DNA of 22,103 nt, taken from assembly GCA_934317205.1 (NCBI GenBank), contig CAKREL010000033.1, positions 1 through 22,103 on the forward strand. The letters run 5' to 3'. The notes beneath the pieces are model-generated. The model was not told where the DNA came from. It saw nothing but the letters and a program-made list of their open reading frames with translations, and did not search any database. A program made the translations under genes and the position numbers. Positions 5,613 through 12,659 of the stretch are shown piece by piece. The stretch is from an uncultured Eubacterium sp. (GTDB taxonomy: Bacteria > Bacillota > Clostridia > Lachnospirales > Lachnospiraceae). The first letter of the stretch is position 1; each line of letters begins with the position of its first letter.

Positions 5613-6044
5613 TTATTCATGACAGTGTGCACAGTCTACAGACTGAAATTTCTCATGATCGTACGCAATGCCATGTTTATCATAGTAATCTTTTACTGCT
5701 GCTTTTACTGCTTCTTCAGCAAGTACGGAACAGTGGATTTTGGCTGGTGGAAGTCCATCAAGTGCCTCTACTACTGCACGATTGGACAATTCCAACGCTT
5801 CATCAATCTTTTTTCCTTTGATCATTTCAGTAGCCATGGAGCTTGTTGCAATGGCAGAACCACATCCGAATGTGTTAAATTTTACATCTGAAATTGTCTG
5901 ATCATCTGGATTGACTTTAATATACATTCTCATGATATCGCCACATTTTGCGTTTCCTACTTCTCCGACTCCGTCAGCATCTTCCATTTTGCCTACATTT
6001 CTTGGATTCTGAAAATGATCCATTACTTTTTCGCTATATAACAT
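5613..6044 (-). CDS. iscU: Iron-sulfur cluster scaffold protein IscU/NifU-N type
   Basis: A 143-residue scaffold on which the desulfurase builds Fe-S clusters in the cytosol. The three ligand cysteines are in place: Cys34 in GNAKCGD (with Asp36), Cys61 in FGCGSAIA and Cys105 in KIHCSVLA. The N-terminal YSEKVMDHFQNPRNVG is typical of the family. The ATG at 6044 was chosen because AAGGAG precedes it by eight bases; it lies 11 bases inside the end of iscS, indicating coupled translation. The C-terminus carries an additional C-A-H-C-H-E motif (138-143), a CxxCH arrangement that the classical short IscU lacks. The order iscS-iscU without hscA, hscB or fdx is usual for anaerobic Firmicutes. Confidence 0.93.
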   Translation of the reverse strand: MLYSEKVMDHFQNPRNVGKMEDADGVGEVGNAKCGDIMRMYIKVNPDDQTISDVKFNTFGCGSAIATSSMATEMIKGKKIDEALELSNRAVVEALDGLPPAKIHCSVLAEEAVKAAVKDYYDKHGIAYDHEKFQSVDCAHCHE

Positions 6045-7221
6045 GTTTTTTCTCTCCTTTTTCCAATTCATCCCAAACTGGTGACATATTTCTTAAATAT
6101 GTTACAATCTTTGGTAATTCTTCTAATACATAATCCACTTCTTCCTGTGTGTTGTACTCAGATAAAGATAATCGAAGTGAGCCATGTGCTACTTCGTGCG
6201 GTAATCCAATTGCAAGAAGAACATGAGACGGATCTAAAGAACCTGATGTACATGCAGAACCAGAGGATGCTGCAATCCCTTTCATGTCAAGCATGAGCAA
6301 TAAAGATTCCCCCTCAATACCTTCAAAACAGAAATTTACGTTACCCGGAAGTCGTTTTGTGCGGTCTCCATTTAATTTAGAATGTGGAATAGTGAGCAAT
6401 CCTTCAATCAAACGATCACGCAATGCTGTCATTTTTTCTGCATTTTCTTTCTGATGTGCCAGAACATCTTTTAAAGCAGCTGCCATACCTACAATAGCAG
6501 GGATGTTTTCTGTGCCGGCACGTTTACCGCGCTCCTGTGCACCACCTTCAATAATATTAGAAAGAAGAATTCCTTTTCTTGCATACAGGAAACCTACGCC
6601 TTTTGGTCCATGGAATTTATGCGCGGATGCAGACATCATGTCAATATTCTGCTCTTTTACATTAATTGGGAGGTGTCCTACAGCCTGTACAGCATCTGTG
6701 TGGAAATATACACCTTTCTCTTTGCAGATAGCACCTATTTCTGCAATTGGCTGAATACTTCCAATCTCATTATTTGCATACATTACTGTCACAAGGCAGG
6801 TATCTGGTCGAATAGCATCTTCAAGTTCATCTAAATGAACTATTCCATTTTCATGCACATTCAGATAAGTTACTTCATATCCTTCCTTTTCAAGTTTCTG
6901 TAATGTATGAAGTACTGCATGGTGTTCAAAAGTTGTAGAAATAATGTGCTTTTTATTTCTGCGTGCGCCCCACTTTGCTGCTGAAACGATAGCCTGATTA
7001 TCTGCCTCACTTCCACCAGAAGTGAAATAAATCTCATTCGGCTGCGCTCCGATACAGACTGCAATCTCCTCTCTTGCCTTCTCCAGTACCTCCTTAGATT
7101 TCTGTCCAGGAGTATGAAGGCTGGATGCATTTGCATATACGTTTTCCAGACATGGGATCATAGCGTCCAATGCAACCTGGCTCATTTTTGTCGTTGCCGC
7201 ATTATCAAAATATACGTTCAT
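6034..7221 (-). CDS. iscS: Cysteine desulfurase IscS/NifS
   Basis: A 395-residue pyridoxal-phosphate enzyme that removes sulfur from cysteine to give alanine and an enzyme persulfide, passed to the IscU scaffold. Visible landmarks: YFDNAATT at the N-terminus, TSGGSEADNQAI (67-78), EHHAV (99-103), HTDAVQAVGH, SAHKFHGPKGVG with the cofactor Lys202, RAGTENIPA, and the mobile loop SSGSACTSGS with catalytic Cys324. The full loop around Cys324 suggests the NifS/IscS group I type. Ribosome binding site GAGGG lies five bases before the ATG. A consensus promoter lies about 65 bases upstream, with an inverted repeat over its -35 box. The 3' end overlaps iscU. Confidence 0.95.
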   Translation of the reverse strand: MNVYFDNAATTKMSQVALDAMIPCLENVYANASSLHTPGQKSKEVLEKAREEIAVCIGAQPNEIYFTSGGSEADNQAIVSAAKWGARRNKKHIISTTFEHHAVLHTLQKLEKEGYEVTYLNVHENGIVHLDELEDAIRPDTCLVTVMYANNEIGSIQPIAEIGAICKEKGVYFHTDAVQAVGHLPINVKEQNIDMMSASAHKFHGPKGVGFLYARKGILLSNIIEGGAQERGKRAGTENIPAIVGMAAALKDVLAHQKENAEKMTALRDRLIEGLLTIPHSKLNGDRTKRLPGNVNFCFEGIEGESLLLMLDMKGIAASSGSACTSGSLDPSHVLLAIGLPHEVAHGSLRLSLSEYNTQEEVDYVLEELPKIVTYLRNMSPVWDELEKGEKKHVI

Positions 7222-7282
7222 AGTCCCTCACACTTTCTATCTTAGTTTTATATTTTTATCTATTGTTTCTTAATTCTTGGAT

Positions 7283-7311
7283 ATATTATCATAGTATTCC
7301 CCTTATGTCAA
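7283..7311 (-). promoter_or_regulatory. Promoter of iscS-iscU with an overlapping inverted repeat
   Basis: On the minus strand TTGACA (7306-7311), a 17-base spacer and TAATAT (7283-7288). ATTCC (7296-7300) and GGAAT (7314-7318) form an inverted repeat that encloses the -35 box, a natural place for a repressor such as an Rrf2-family protein (IscR or CymR). No such regulator gene is in the window. Confidence 0.8.
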
Positions 7312-7346
7312 TAGGAATTAAGGTGTTTAATATAACAAACAAGAAA

Positions 7347-7360
7347 GTGTGATATCACAC
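7347..7360. repeat. 14-base perfect palindrome
   Basis: GTGTGATATCACAC reads the same on both strands. It stands alone downstream of the iscS promoter region, 36 bases upstream of the -35 box. It could be a dimeric regulator's site; no partner copy was noticed in the window. Confidence 0.5.
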
Positions 7361-7379
7361 ACTTACGCGAATAAAATCA

Positions 7380-7512
7380 TCAATAGCACAGCTTTCTTGC
7401 CCGCGCCGAGCACGCTTGCGAAGCAATAATTTCTTCTCGTGCGAGTGCGCATCGTTTGCACGAAGTGCTTTTGTTTGATAGGAAATTCATCGTAATTTCC
7501 TATCAAACAAAA
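7380..7512. repeat. Probable extragenic repeat with a 19-pair hairpin
   Basis: The part 7400-7470 is richer in GC than its surroundings and built from short GCACG, GCGAG and GCTTGCGAAGC motifs. It is joined to a perfect inverted repeat (7469-7487 with 7494-7512, loop of six). A 36-codon minus-strand frame (7380-7490) starts inside the hairpin and has no ribosome binding site, so I do not call it a gene. The composition and layout suggest a dispersed intergenic repeat, but copy number cannot be judged from one window. Confidence 0.45.
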
Positions 7513-7553
7513 AAAGAAAATGAAGAGTCCTGACAAGATTCTTCATTTTCTTT
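7509..7553 (-). terminator. Terminator of the fructose operon
   Basis: Read on the minus strand, a 14-pair stem (7513-7526 with 7540-7553) is followed by a run of seven T (7515-7509). It lies about 200 bases after the stop of the DeoR gene, beyond the multi-hairpin element. Confidence 0.75.
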
Positions 7554-7574
7554 CCAATAATATATGATGCCTGG

Positions 7575-7738
7575 GTCAAAAGCCTGAAACCACGATGTGC
7601 CTGCACAGGAGTGGTTTTATGGCTTAATGACCTGCTCCGATATGAGCATAAAAGTGGAGCGTCAGCTTCACAATATGCGAATATTGGGTAGAATTGTGGG
7701 AGTACGAAGTACGGAACAATTCGAAGGCATCTTTTGAC
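7575..7738. other. Multi-hairpin element of about 165 bases in the fructose operon 3' region
   Basis: GTCAAAAG (7575-7582) and CTTTTGAC (7731-7738) are perfect inverted repeats that would close the element. Inside are four hairpins: 7581-7624 (AGCC, AAACCAC and TGTG nested with their complements), 7634-7660 (GCTCC/GGAGC), 7671-7686 (CAATAT-GCGA-ATATTG), and 7691-7722 (GAATTGT/ACAATTC with GTAC-GAA-GTAC inside). It starts only 12 bases beyond the DeoR stop codon. It may be a structured RNA, an mRNA 3' end processing or stability element, or a non-autonomous mobile element with terminal inverted repeats. No coding frame with a ribosome binding site was found in it. Confidence 0.6.
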
Positions 7739-7750
7739 ACCAACATTATA

Positions 7751-8497
7751 CTATGATACCACGATAATGTTTGTATAGCGTTTTAATACCAGATCTGGAA
7801 TTTTTTCCGTGATGATCTGTGCTGATTCAAAGGTTCCGAACCGGATTGGATTCACCTGATGAAATTTCGAACTGTCACAAAGCACATATGATTTCAAACT
7901 ATGTGTCATTGCACATTCTTTGATTTTAGCTTCATTGATCTCCGGCGTAGTAAATCCGACCGCTGCTGATGCTCCATTGGTTCCCATAAAACATTTTGTA
8001 AAATTAAATTTCTGCAAATTCATGCATGCTTCATTTCCAACAATGGCCTCCGTAGCCGCTTTTAATTCACCCCCCAGAATAATGACATGCAGGCCTTTTT
8101 TTGCCAGTTCCAGAGCATGTGAAACCGCATTTGTCACGAAAGTTGCCGTTGTTTCGGTGATGTACGGAATCATGTATGCCGTTGTTGTACCAGCATCCAG
8201 ATATACAAAGTCATGTGCCTCGATCAGAGATGCCGCATATTTTCCGATTTGTTGCTTCTCATCCTGATACAATCCCTTACGTTGTGAAACCTGCTCATCT
8301 TTTGTGGCAAGATTTGATTCCGCCAACACAGCACCACCAAACACCTTGACCAGTGCGCCTTTTTCATCCAATGAATTTAAATCTCGTCGAATGGTAGATT
8401 CGGAAGCTTTAAAATGCTCTTTCAGCTCCTGAACGGTCACGCTGCCTTTCAAGGTAAGCAAGCGCAATATTTCCTCTTGCCTTTTTTCTGTTAACAT
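7751..8497 (-). CDS. fruR: DeoR-family regulator of the fructose operon (FruR-like)
   Basis: A 248-residue DeoR-type regulator. The N-terminal winged helix-turn-helix (1-55) has RQEEILRLL and ASESTIRRDLNSLDEKG, followed by the KVFGGA wing. The remaining 190 residues form the DeoR sugar-phosphate sensor domain, with DAGTTTAYM and TNAVSHALELAKKGLHVIILGGEL typical of that fold. Members of this family in fructose operons respond to fructose 1-phosphate or fructose 1,6-bisphosphate; the effector here is inferred. It is the last gene of the operon, 38 bases after ptsI. AAGGGG lies ten bases before the ATG. Its target is probably the 10-bp-phased repeats at the fruK promoter. The gene symbol is by position and family, not orthology proof. 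Confidence 0.88.
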   Translation of the reverse strand: MLTEKRQEEILRLLTLKGSVTVQELKEHFKASESTIRRDLNSLDEKGALVKVFGGAVLAESNLATKDEQVSQRKGLYQDEKQQIGKYAASLIEAHDFVYLDAGTTTAYMIPYITETTATFVTNAVSHALELAKKGLHVIILGGELKAATEAIVGNEACMNLQKFNFTKCFMGTNGASAAVGFTTPEINEAKIKECAMTHSLKSYVLCDSSKFHQVNPIRFGTFESAQIITEKIPDLVLKRYTNIIVVS

Positions 8498-8535
8498 ACA
8501 ACAAAAATCCCCTTTTTCTTATTCATAATTACTAT

Positions 8536-10200
8536 TTAAAGATACAACCACTTTCTCAGAAGTTCTTCTTTGTCAGCACTGCTGTCTGATTCACAAATCA
8601 AACGACGAATACTCAGCAGACGCCCTGGAGATACAGATAACTCATCAATACCCATTGCAAGGAACAGTTTTGTCAGATCACTGTCGGCACCAAGTTCTCC
8701 GCAGATTCCACACCAAATGCCAGCTTTATGTGCATTTTGTACTGTCTGATAAATCATACGAAGTACTGCTATATGATGCGCATCAAAGAAAGAATCCAAT
8801 GACTGATTCTGACGGTCAATAGCCAGTGTGTACTGCGTCAGATCGTTGGTTCCGATACTGAAGAAATCAACTTCTTTTGCCAGCAGATCACTGATGGTTG
8901 CTGCTGCAGGAGTCTCAATCATAATACCCTGCTCCGGTGTACCATATGGAACACTGTCGGCATCCAATTCTGCTTTTACTTCTTCTACGATTTTCTTAAT
9001 CTGTGCAATCTCTGATAATGAAGTGATCATCGGATACATGATGGCTATATTTCCAAATGCGCTGGCACGGAACAGTGCGCGTAACTGCGTCTTGAATATT
9101 TCCGGTCGTGTCAGACAGATACGGATGGCACGTACACCCATTGCCGGGTTTTCTTCTTTGTCCAGTTCAAAATAATCTGCCTGCTTGTCTGCGCCGATGT
9201 CAAGAGTACGGATGATAACTCTTTTTCCAGCCATAGTTTCAGCAACTTTTTTATATACCTCAAACTGCTCCTCTTCTGTCGGATATGTCTCAGCTTCCAG
9301 ATATAAAAACTCACTTCGAAAAAGACCTATACCTTCTGCGCCATTCTGGAGGACAAGTGCCAGATCTTTCACATTTCCGATATTTGCATATGTCAGCACT
9401 TTTTTACCATCTAATGTGATACTTTCCTTATTTTTGAAGGTCAGAAGAAGTTCTTTTTTCTCTTCTTCCTCTTTTTTCAATGCCTCCATTTTTTTCATGG
9501 TTTCAGCATCCGGATCCACATAGATCACACCTTGATTTCCATCTACAACGGCCACTTTTCCGTCCAGATCATCAGTCAGTTCCATCTCAGTGCTTACAAG
9601 CGCCGGAATTCCCATAGTGCGGGCAAGAATTGCTGTATGAGAATTTACAGATCCATGCACTGTCACAAAAGAAAGGACTTTATCTTTTTCCAGCTGAACG
9701 GTTTCACTCGGAGCCAGATCATCAGCCAGAATAATTACTGGCTCGTCTGTTACAACTTTGCTCTTGTTCTCGCCATTTAAGTTTGCAATCACTCGCTCAG
9801 AAATATCGCGAATATCTGCCGCACGCTCTTTCATATAATCATCATCCATCTCAGCAAACATCGATGAAAAATGATCACTTGTCACTGCTGTGGCATATTC
9901 TGCATTTACATTTTGTGTGCGTATAATATTTTCTACAGAGTCCTGATAGTCTTCATCCTCCAAAAGCATCTGGTGCATTTCAAAAATAGCTGCATTTGCC
10001 TCTCCAACTTCTTTGACAGCCTTGTCATACAGTTCTGCCAGCTGTGCCTGTGCTGCTTCTTTGGCATCCTGAAAACGTGTTACCTCTGCTTCCACATTTT
10101 CAATTTTCTGGCGTGTTACCTGCTGCTCTCCTTTTTTATATACGCATAAATGTCCAATAGCAATGCCACCAAACACGCTTTTTCCCTGATATATATTCAT
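8536..10200 (-). CDS. ptsI: PTS enzyme I (PEP-protein phosphotransferase)
   Basis: A 554-residue cytosolic enzyme that takes phosphate from phosphoenolpyruvate onto a histidine and passes it to HPr; the length is normal. Motifs: GGIAIGH near the N-terminus, the swivelling domain with GSVNSHTAILARTMGIPA (active His188), and the PEP-binding barrel with GIGLFRSEFLYL, IIRTLDIGADKQ, MGVRAIR, SIGTNDLTQY and CGICGELGAD with catalytic Cys500. The ribosome binding site AAGGAAAA lies just before the ATG. A strong minus-strand terminator ends 25 bases before the start codon, between ptsH and ptsI, so part of the upstream transcript may stop before this gene. It serves FruA and probably the cell's other PTS systems. 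Confidence 0.96.
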   Translation of the reverse strand: MNIYQGKSVFGGIAIGHLCVYKKGEQQVTRQKIENVEAEVTRFQDAKEAAQAQLAELYDKAVKEVGEANAAIFEMHQMLLEDEDYQDSVENIIRTQNVNAEYATAVTSDHFSSMFAEMDDDYMKERAADIRDISERVIANLNGENKSKVVTDEPVIILADDLAPSETVQLEKDKVLSFVTVHGSVNSHTAILARTMGIPALVSTEMELTDDLDGKVAVVDGNQGVIYVDPDAETMKKMEALKKEEEEKKELLLTFKNKESITLDGKKVLTYANIGNVKDLALVLQNGAEGIGLFRSEFLYLEAETYPTEEEQFEVYKKVAETMAGKRVIIRTLDIGADKQADYFELDKEENPAMGVRAIRICLTRPEIFKTQLRALFRASAFGNIAIMYPMITSLSEIAQIKKIVEEVKAELDADSVPYGTPEQGIMIETPAAATISDLLAKEVDFFSIGTNDLTQYTLAIDRQNQSLDSFFDAHHIAVLRMIYQTVQNAHKAGIWCGICGELGADSDLTKLFLAMGIDELSVSPGRLLSIRRLICESDSSADKEELLRKWLYL

Positions 10201-10224
10201 ACCAATTTTCCTTTCCTACCAAAT

Positions 10225-10265
10225 AAAAAAGCTGTGTACGCCAGATGTTTTCCACCGTACACAGC
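10225..10265 (-). terminator. Intercistronic terminator/attenuator between ptsH and ptsI
   Basis: On the minus strand a perfect 10-pair stem (GCTGTGTACG at 10256-10265 with CGTACACAGC at 10231-10240) is followed by six T (10230-10225), 25 bases before the ptsI ATG. Just upstream AGCC-AGAGA-GGCT could pair with the base of the stem and compete with it. No clear promoter lies between it and ptsI. Confidence 0.8.
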
Positions 10266-10345
10266 CTCTCTGGCTCAAAATATCTATCACTATAACCTGA
10301 TAATTCCGAACACTATTGAAAAATTTCTTTGATAAAACCTTTAAC

Positions 10346-10603
10346 TTACAGATTTGCTTTAAAGAAGTTCTCCAGGTTCTCAGCTACAGCATCCTCGTCC
10401 TCGCCTTCTACTGTTACAGTAATTTCCTGTCCACATTTAATACCAAGACTCATAACAGCCATTAATTTCTTTGCCTCAACAGTTTTACCTTCTTTTGTAA
10501 TTTTAACAACGGAAGCAACTCCCTTGAGTTCTTTTACCAGCTCAGAAGCTGGACGTGCATGAATTCCCTGTGCGTCTGTGATTACATACTTAAATTCTTT
10601 CAT
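10346..10603 (-). CDS. ptsH: HPr phosphocarrier protein
   Basis: An 85-residue HPr that carries phosphate from enzyme I to the EIIA domain of FruA. The active site is GIHARPAS with His15 and Arg17. The segment around the usual regulatory serine reads EAKKLMAVMSLG: residue 46, Ser in Bacillus HPr, is Lys here, so the HPr kinase route of catabolite repression should not act on this protein. Length and the C-terminal ENLENFF helix are normal. AAGGAG lies nine bases before the ATG. It sits 26 bases after fruA in the operon and is followed by a terminator before ptsI, which would favour a higher level of HPr than of enzyme I. Confidence 0.95.
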   Translation of the reverse strand: MKEFKYVITDAQGIHARPASELVKELKGVASVVKITKEGKTVEAKKLMAVMSLGIKCGQEITVTVEGEDEDAVAENLENFFKANL

Positions 10604-10629
10604 GGCTAAATTCTCCTTTTTCTCAATTA

Positions 10630-12543
10630 TTATTCATTAACTTTTTTCTTCAAAAGTCCCAGTAAAACGGCGGAAATAACGGTTCCGACTGCAAGTGCTA
10701 CCAAATACATGCCTGCATTTCCCATAACCGGTACAACAAAGATTCCACCATGCGGTGCCATCAGTGTACATCCAAATGCCATGGATAACGCACCTGCTAC
10801 AGCTGAACCAGCCACGCAAGACGGCAGAACACGGATTGGATCTGATGCTGCATATGGAATTGCACCTTCCGTGATAAATGCAAGTCCCATTACAAAATTG
10901 ACAGGTCCGGATTTGCGCTCTTCTTTTGTAAATTTATTTTTGAAAAGTAAAGTTGCAAGCGCAATCGCACACGGCGGTACCATACCACCGATCATAACTG
11001 CTGCCATAATATCATAGTTTCCAGCAACAATTGCTGCAGTTCCAAATACGTATGCGGCTTTATTGAATGGACCACCCATATCGATCGCCATCATTCCGGC
11101 ACATACAATTCCAAGTAATATTTTACTAGAAGCCCCCATATTCGTCAAGGCTGTATTTAATGCTGTATTTAATGCTCCAACCGGTGGCTCGATAACAAAC
11201 ATCATGACCAATCCAATTAATAGAATTCCGCATACGGGGTAGAGCAATACCGGCGTGATTTTTTCCAATGCATCCGGTAATTTTGCAAATACCTTTTTCA
11301 GTAATAAGATGATGAGACCTGCCAGGAAACCTGCTGCCAAAGCACCTAAAAAGCCTGATTTTCCATTTGCAGCTATCATACCACCAACGAAACCAACTGC
11401 AAGTGCCGGCCTGTCGCCGATACTCATTGCGATAAATCCTGCCAGAACCGGAAGCATCAATCCAAAAGCAATTCCACCGATCTGTTTGAACGCTGCTGCT
11501 ACCGGAGTGATGGTACCAAAGTTTGCTCTCATGTCTGCTGACAATGAATTGATATCTACATTCATTCCATCAATCAGGAAAGCAATTGCAATCAAGATAC
11601 CACCGCCAACAACGAACGGAAGCATATGAGATACACCATTCATCAGATGAACATACAATTTGTGACCAATTCCGCCAGAAGCTTTGGTGCTTGTACTCTG
11701 ACTTCCTGCATTGCTGCTATGGTAAACAGGAGCATCTCCGTTGATAGCACGTTCCACCAGCTGATCTGCTTTGCTGATTCCGTCAGAGACTGGAACTTCA
11801 ATCAGTTTTTTTCCATTAAAACGATCCATTGGAACCTGTGCATCAGCTGCAACGATGACACAATCTGCATTTTGGATTTCCTCATCAGTCAGCACATTTT
11901 TGGCTCCACCAGATCCTCTGGTTTCTACCTTGATCGAACAGTTATGAGATTTTGCTGCTTTCTCCAGACCTTCAGCTGCCATATAAGTATGTGCAATACC
12001 GGTTGGACAGGATGTAACTGCAATAATCCTGCAGGCAGCACCTTCTGTCTCTGTCTGAGCAGCCAACTGTTCGTTCAAATCTGGCTTTTCTTCATCTGCC
12101 GCATCCACAATTTTCATAAATTCTTCTACAGAAGATGCATTTTTCAGATTTTGTACAAAATTTTCATCCATCAGCAGCATAGAAAGTTTACTGAGTACAT
12201 CCAGATGTACGTTATCCTCCGTATTCGGTGCTGCAATCAGGAAAAGCAGATGCACCGGCTCATCATCCAGAGAATCAAAATCCACGCCATCTTTGATCAC
12301 CATTGCCGCAAGTCCCGGCTTGGTAACTGCATCACATTTTCCATGCGGAATTGCAATTCCTTCACCGATACCAGTAGTACTCTCTTCCTCTCTTAAATAA
12401 ACCTGTTTGCGATATGCTTCCTCATCATTGATCTTGCCGCTTTTTACCATCAATGCAACGGCCTGATCGAGCGCATCAGCTTTTGATGCACAAACGGCAT
12501 CAAGCGAAATGCTTCTATTGTCGAGTAAGTCAGTAATTCTCAT
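10630..12543 (-). CDS. fruA: Fructose-specific PTS enzyme IIABC
   Basis: A 637-residue membrane protein that imports fructose and phosphorylates it to fructose 1-phosphate. Domain order: EIIA (1-150) with active His67 in GIAIPHGK; EIIB (about 168-270) with active Cys179 in TSCPTGIAHTYMAAE; EIIC (about 295-635) with multiple membrane helices, starting near HLMNGVSHMLPFVVGGGIL and including GFIAMSIGDRPALAVGFVGG and MAIDMGGPFNKAAYVFG. This A-B-C order and length fit the Gram-positive FruA type. AAGGGA precedes the ATG by nine bases. The gene lies 116 bases after fruK, the gap holding two 36-base repeats, and 26 bases before ptsH. Confidence 0.96.
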   Translation of the reverse strand: MRITDLLDNRSISLDAVCASKADALDQAVALMVKSGKINDEEAYRKQVYLREEESTTGIGEGIAIPHGKCDAVTKPGLAAMVIKDGVDFDSLDDEPVHLLFLIAAPNTEDNVHLDVLSKLSMLLMDENFVQNLKNASSVEEFMKIVDAADEEKPDLNEQLAAQTETEGAACRIIAVTSCPTGIAHTYMAAEGLEKAAKSHNCSIKVETRGSGGAKNVLTDEEIQNADCVIVAADAQVPMDRFNGKKLIEVPVSDGISKADQLVERAINGDAPVYHSSNAGSQSTSTKASGGIGHKLYVHLMNGVSHMLPFVVGGGILIAIAFLIDGMNVDINSLSADMRANFGTITPVAAAFKQIGGIAFGLMLPVLAGFIAMSIGDRPALAVGFVGGMIAANGKSGFLGALAAGFLAGLIILLLKKVFAKLPDALEKITPVLLYPVCGILLIGLVMMFVIEPPVGALNTALNTALTNMGASSKILLGIVCAGMMAIDMGGPFNKAAYVFGTAAIVAGNYDIMAAVMIGGMVPPCAIALATLLFKNKFTKEERKSGPVNFVMGLAFITEGAIPYAASDPIRVLPSCVAGSAVAGALSMAFGCTLMAPHGGIFVVPVMGNAGMYLVALAVGTVISAVLLGLLKKKVNE

Positions 12544-12578
12544 ACTCTCATTCCCTTCCTCTTTACTTTGTACGTTTT

Positions 12579-12650
12579 CTTCTTCTCTTTTTTATTTACT
12601 TTTTAATAAAGCTACTTCTTCTCTTTTTTGTTGACTTTTTAATACAGCTG
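12579..12650. repeat. Two tandem 36-base imperfect repeats between fruK and fruA
   Basis: Units at 12579-12614 and 12615-12650 both begin CTTCTTCTCTTTTTT and differ at four or five of 36 positions. On the transcript they read as A/G-rich RNA with no stable hairpin. A degenerate third start (CTTTCTTTTTT) follows at 12651 up to the fruK stop. They may set spacing or message stability in the operon. Confidence 0.7.
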
Positions 12651-12659
12651 CTTTCTTTT

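Noticed and set aside
7380..7490. 36-codon minus-strand frame starting in the 19-pair hairpin
   Set aside because: No ribosome binding site, Cys/Arg-rich translation, and the sequence looks like an extragenic repeat.
10201..10345. Possible separate ptsI promoter with a TATAGT -10 box
   Set aside because: No acceptable -35 box at 16-18 bases, and the strong terminator would stop transcripts starting there before ptsI.
11626..12396. 256-codon open frame antisense to fruA
   Set aside because: It mirrors the EIIA/EIIB coding region, has a Cys/Phe/Ile-rich composition typical of an antisense shadow, and no domain was recognised.
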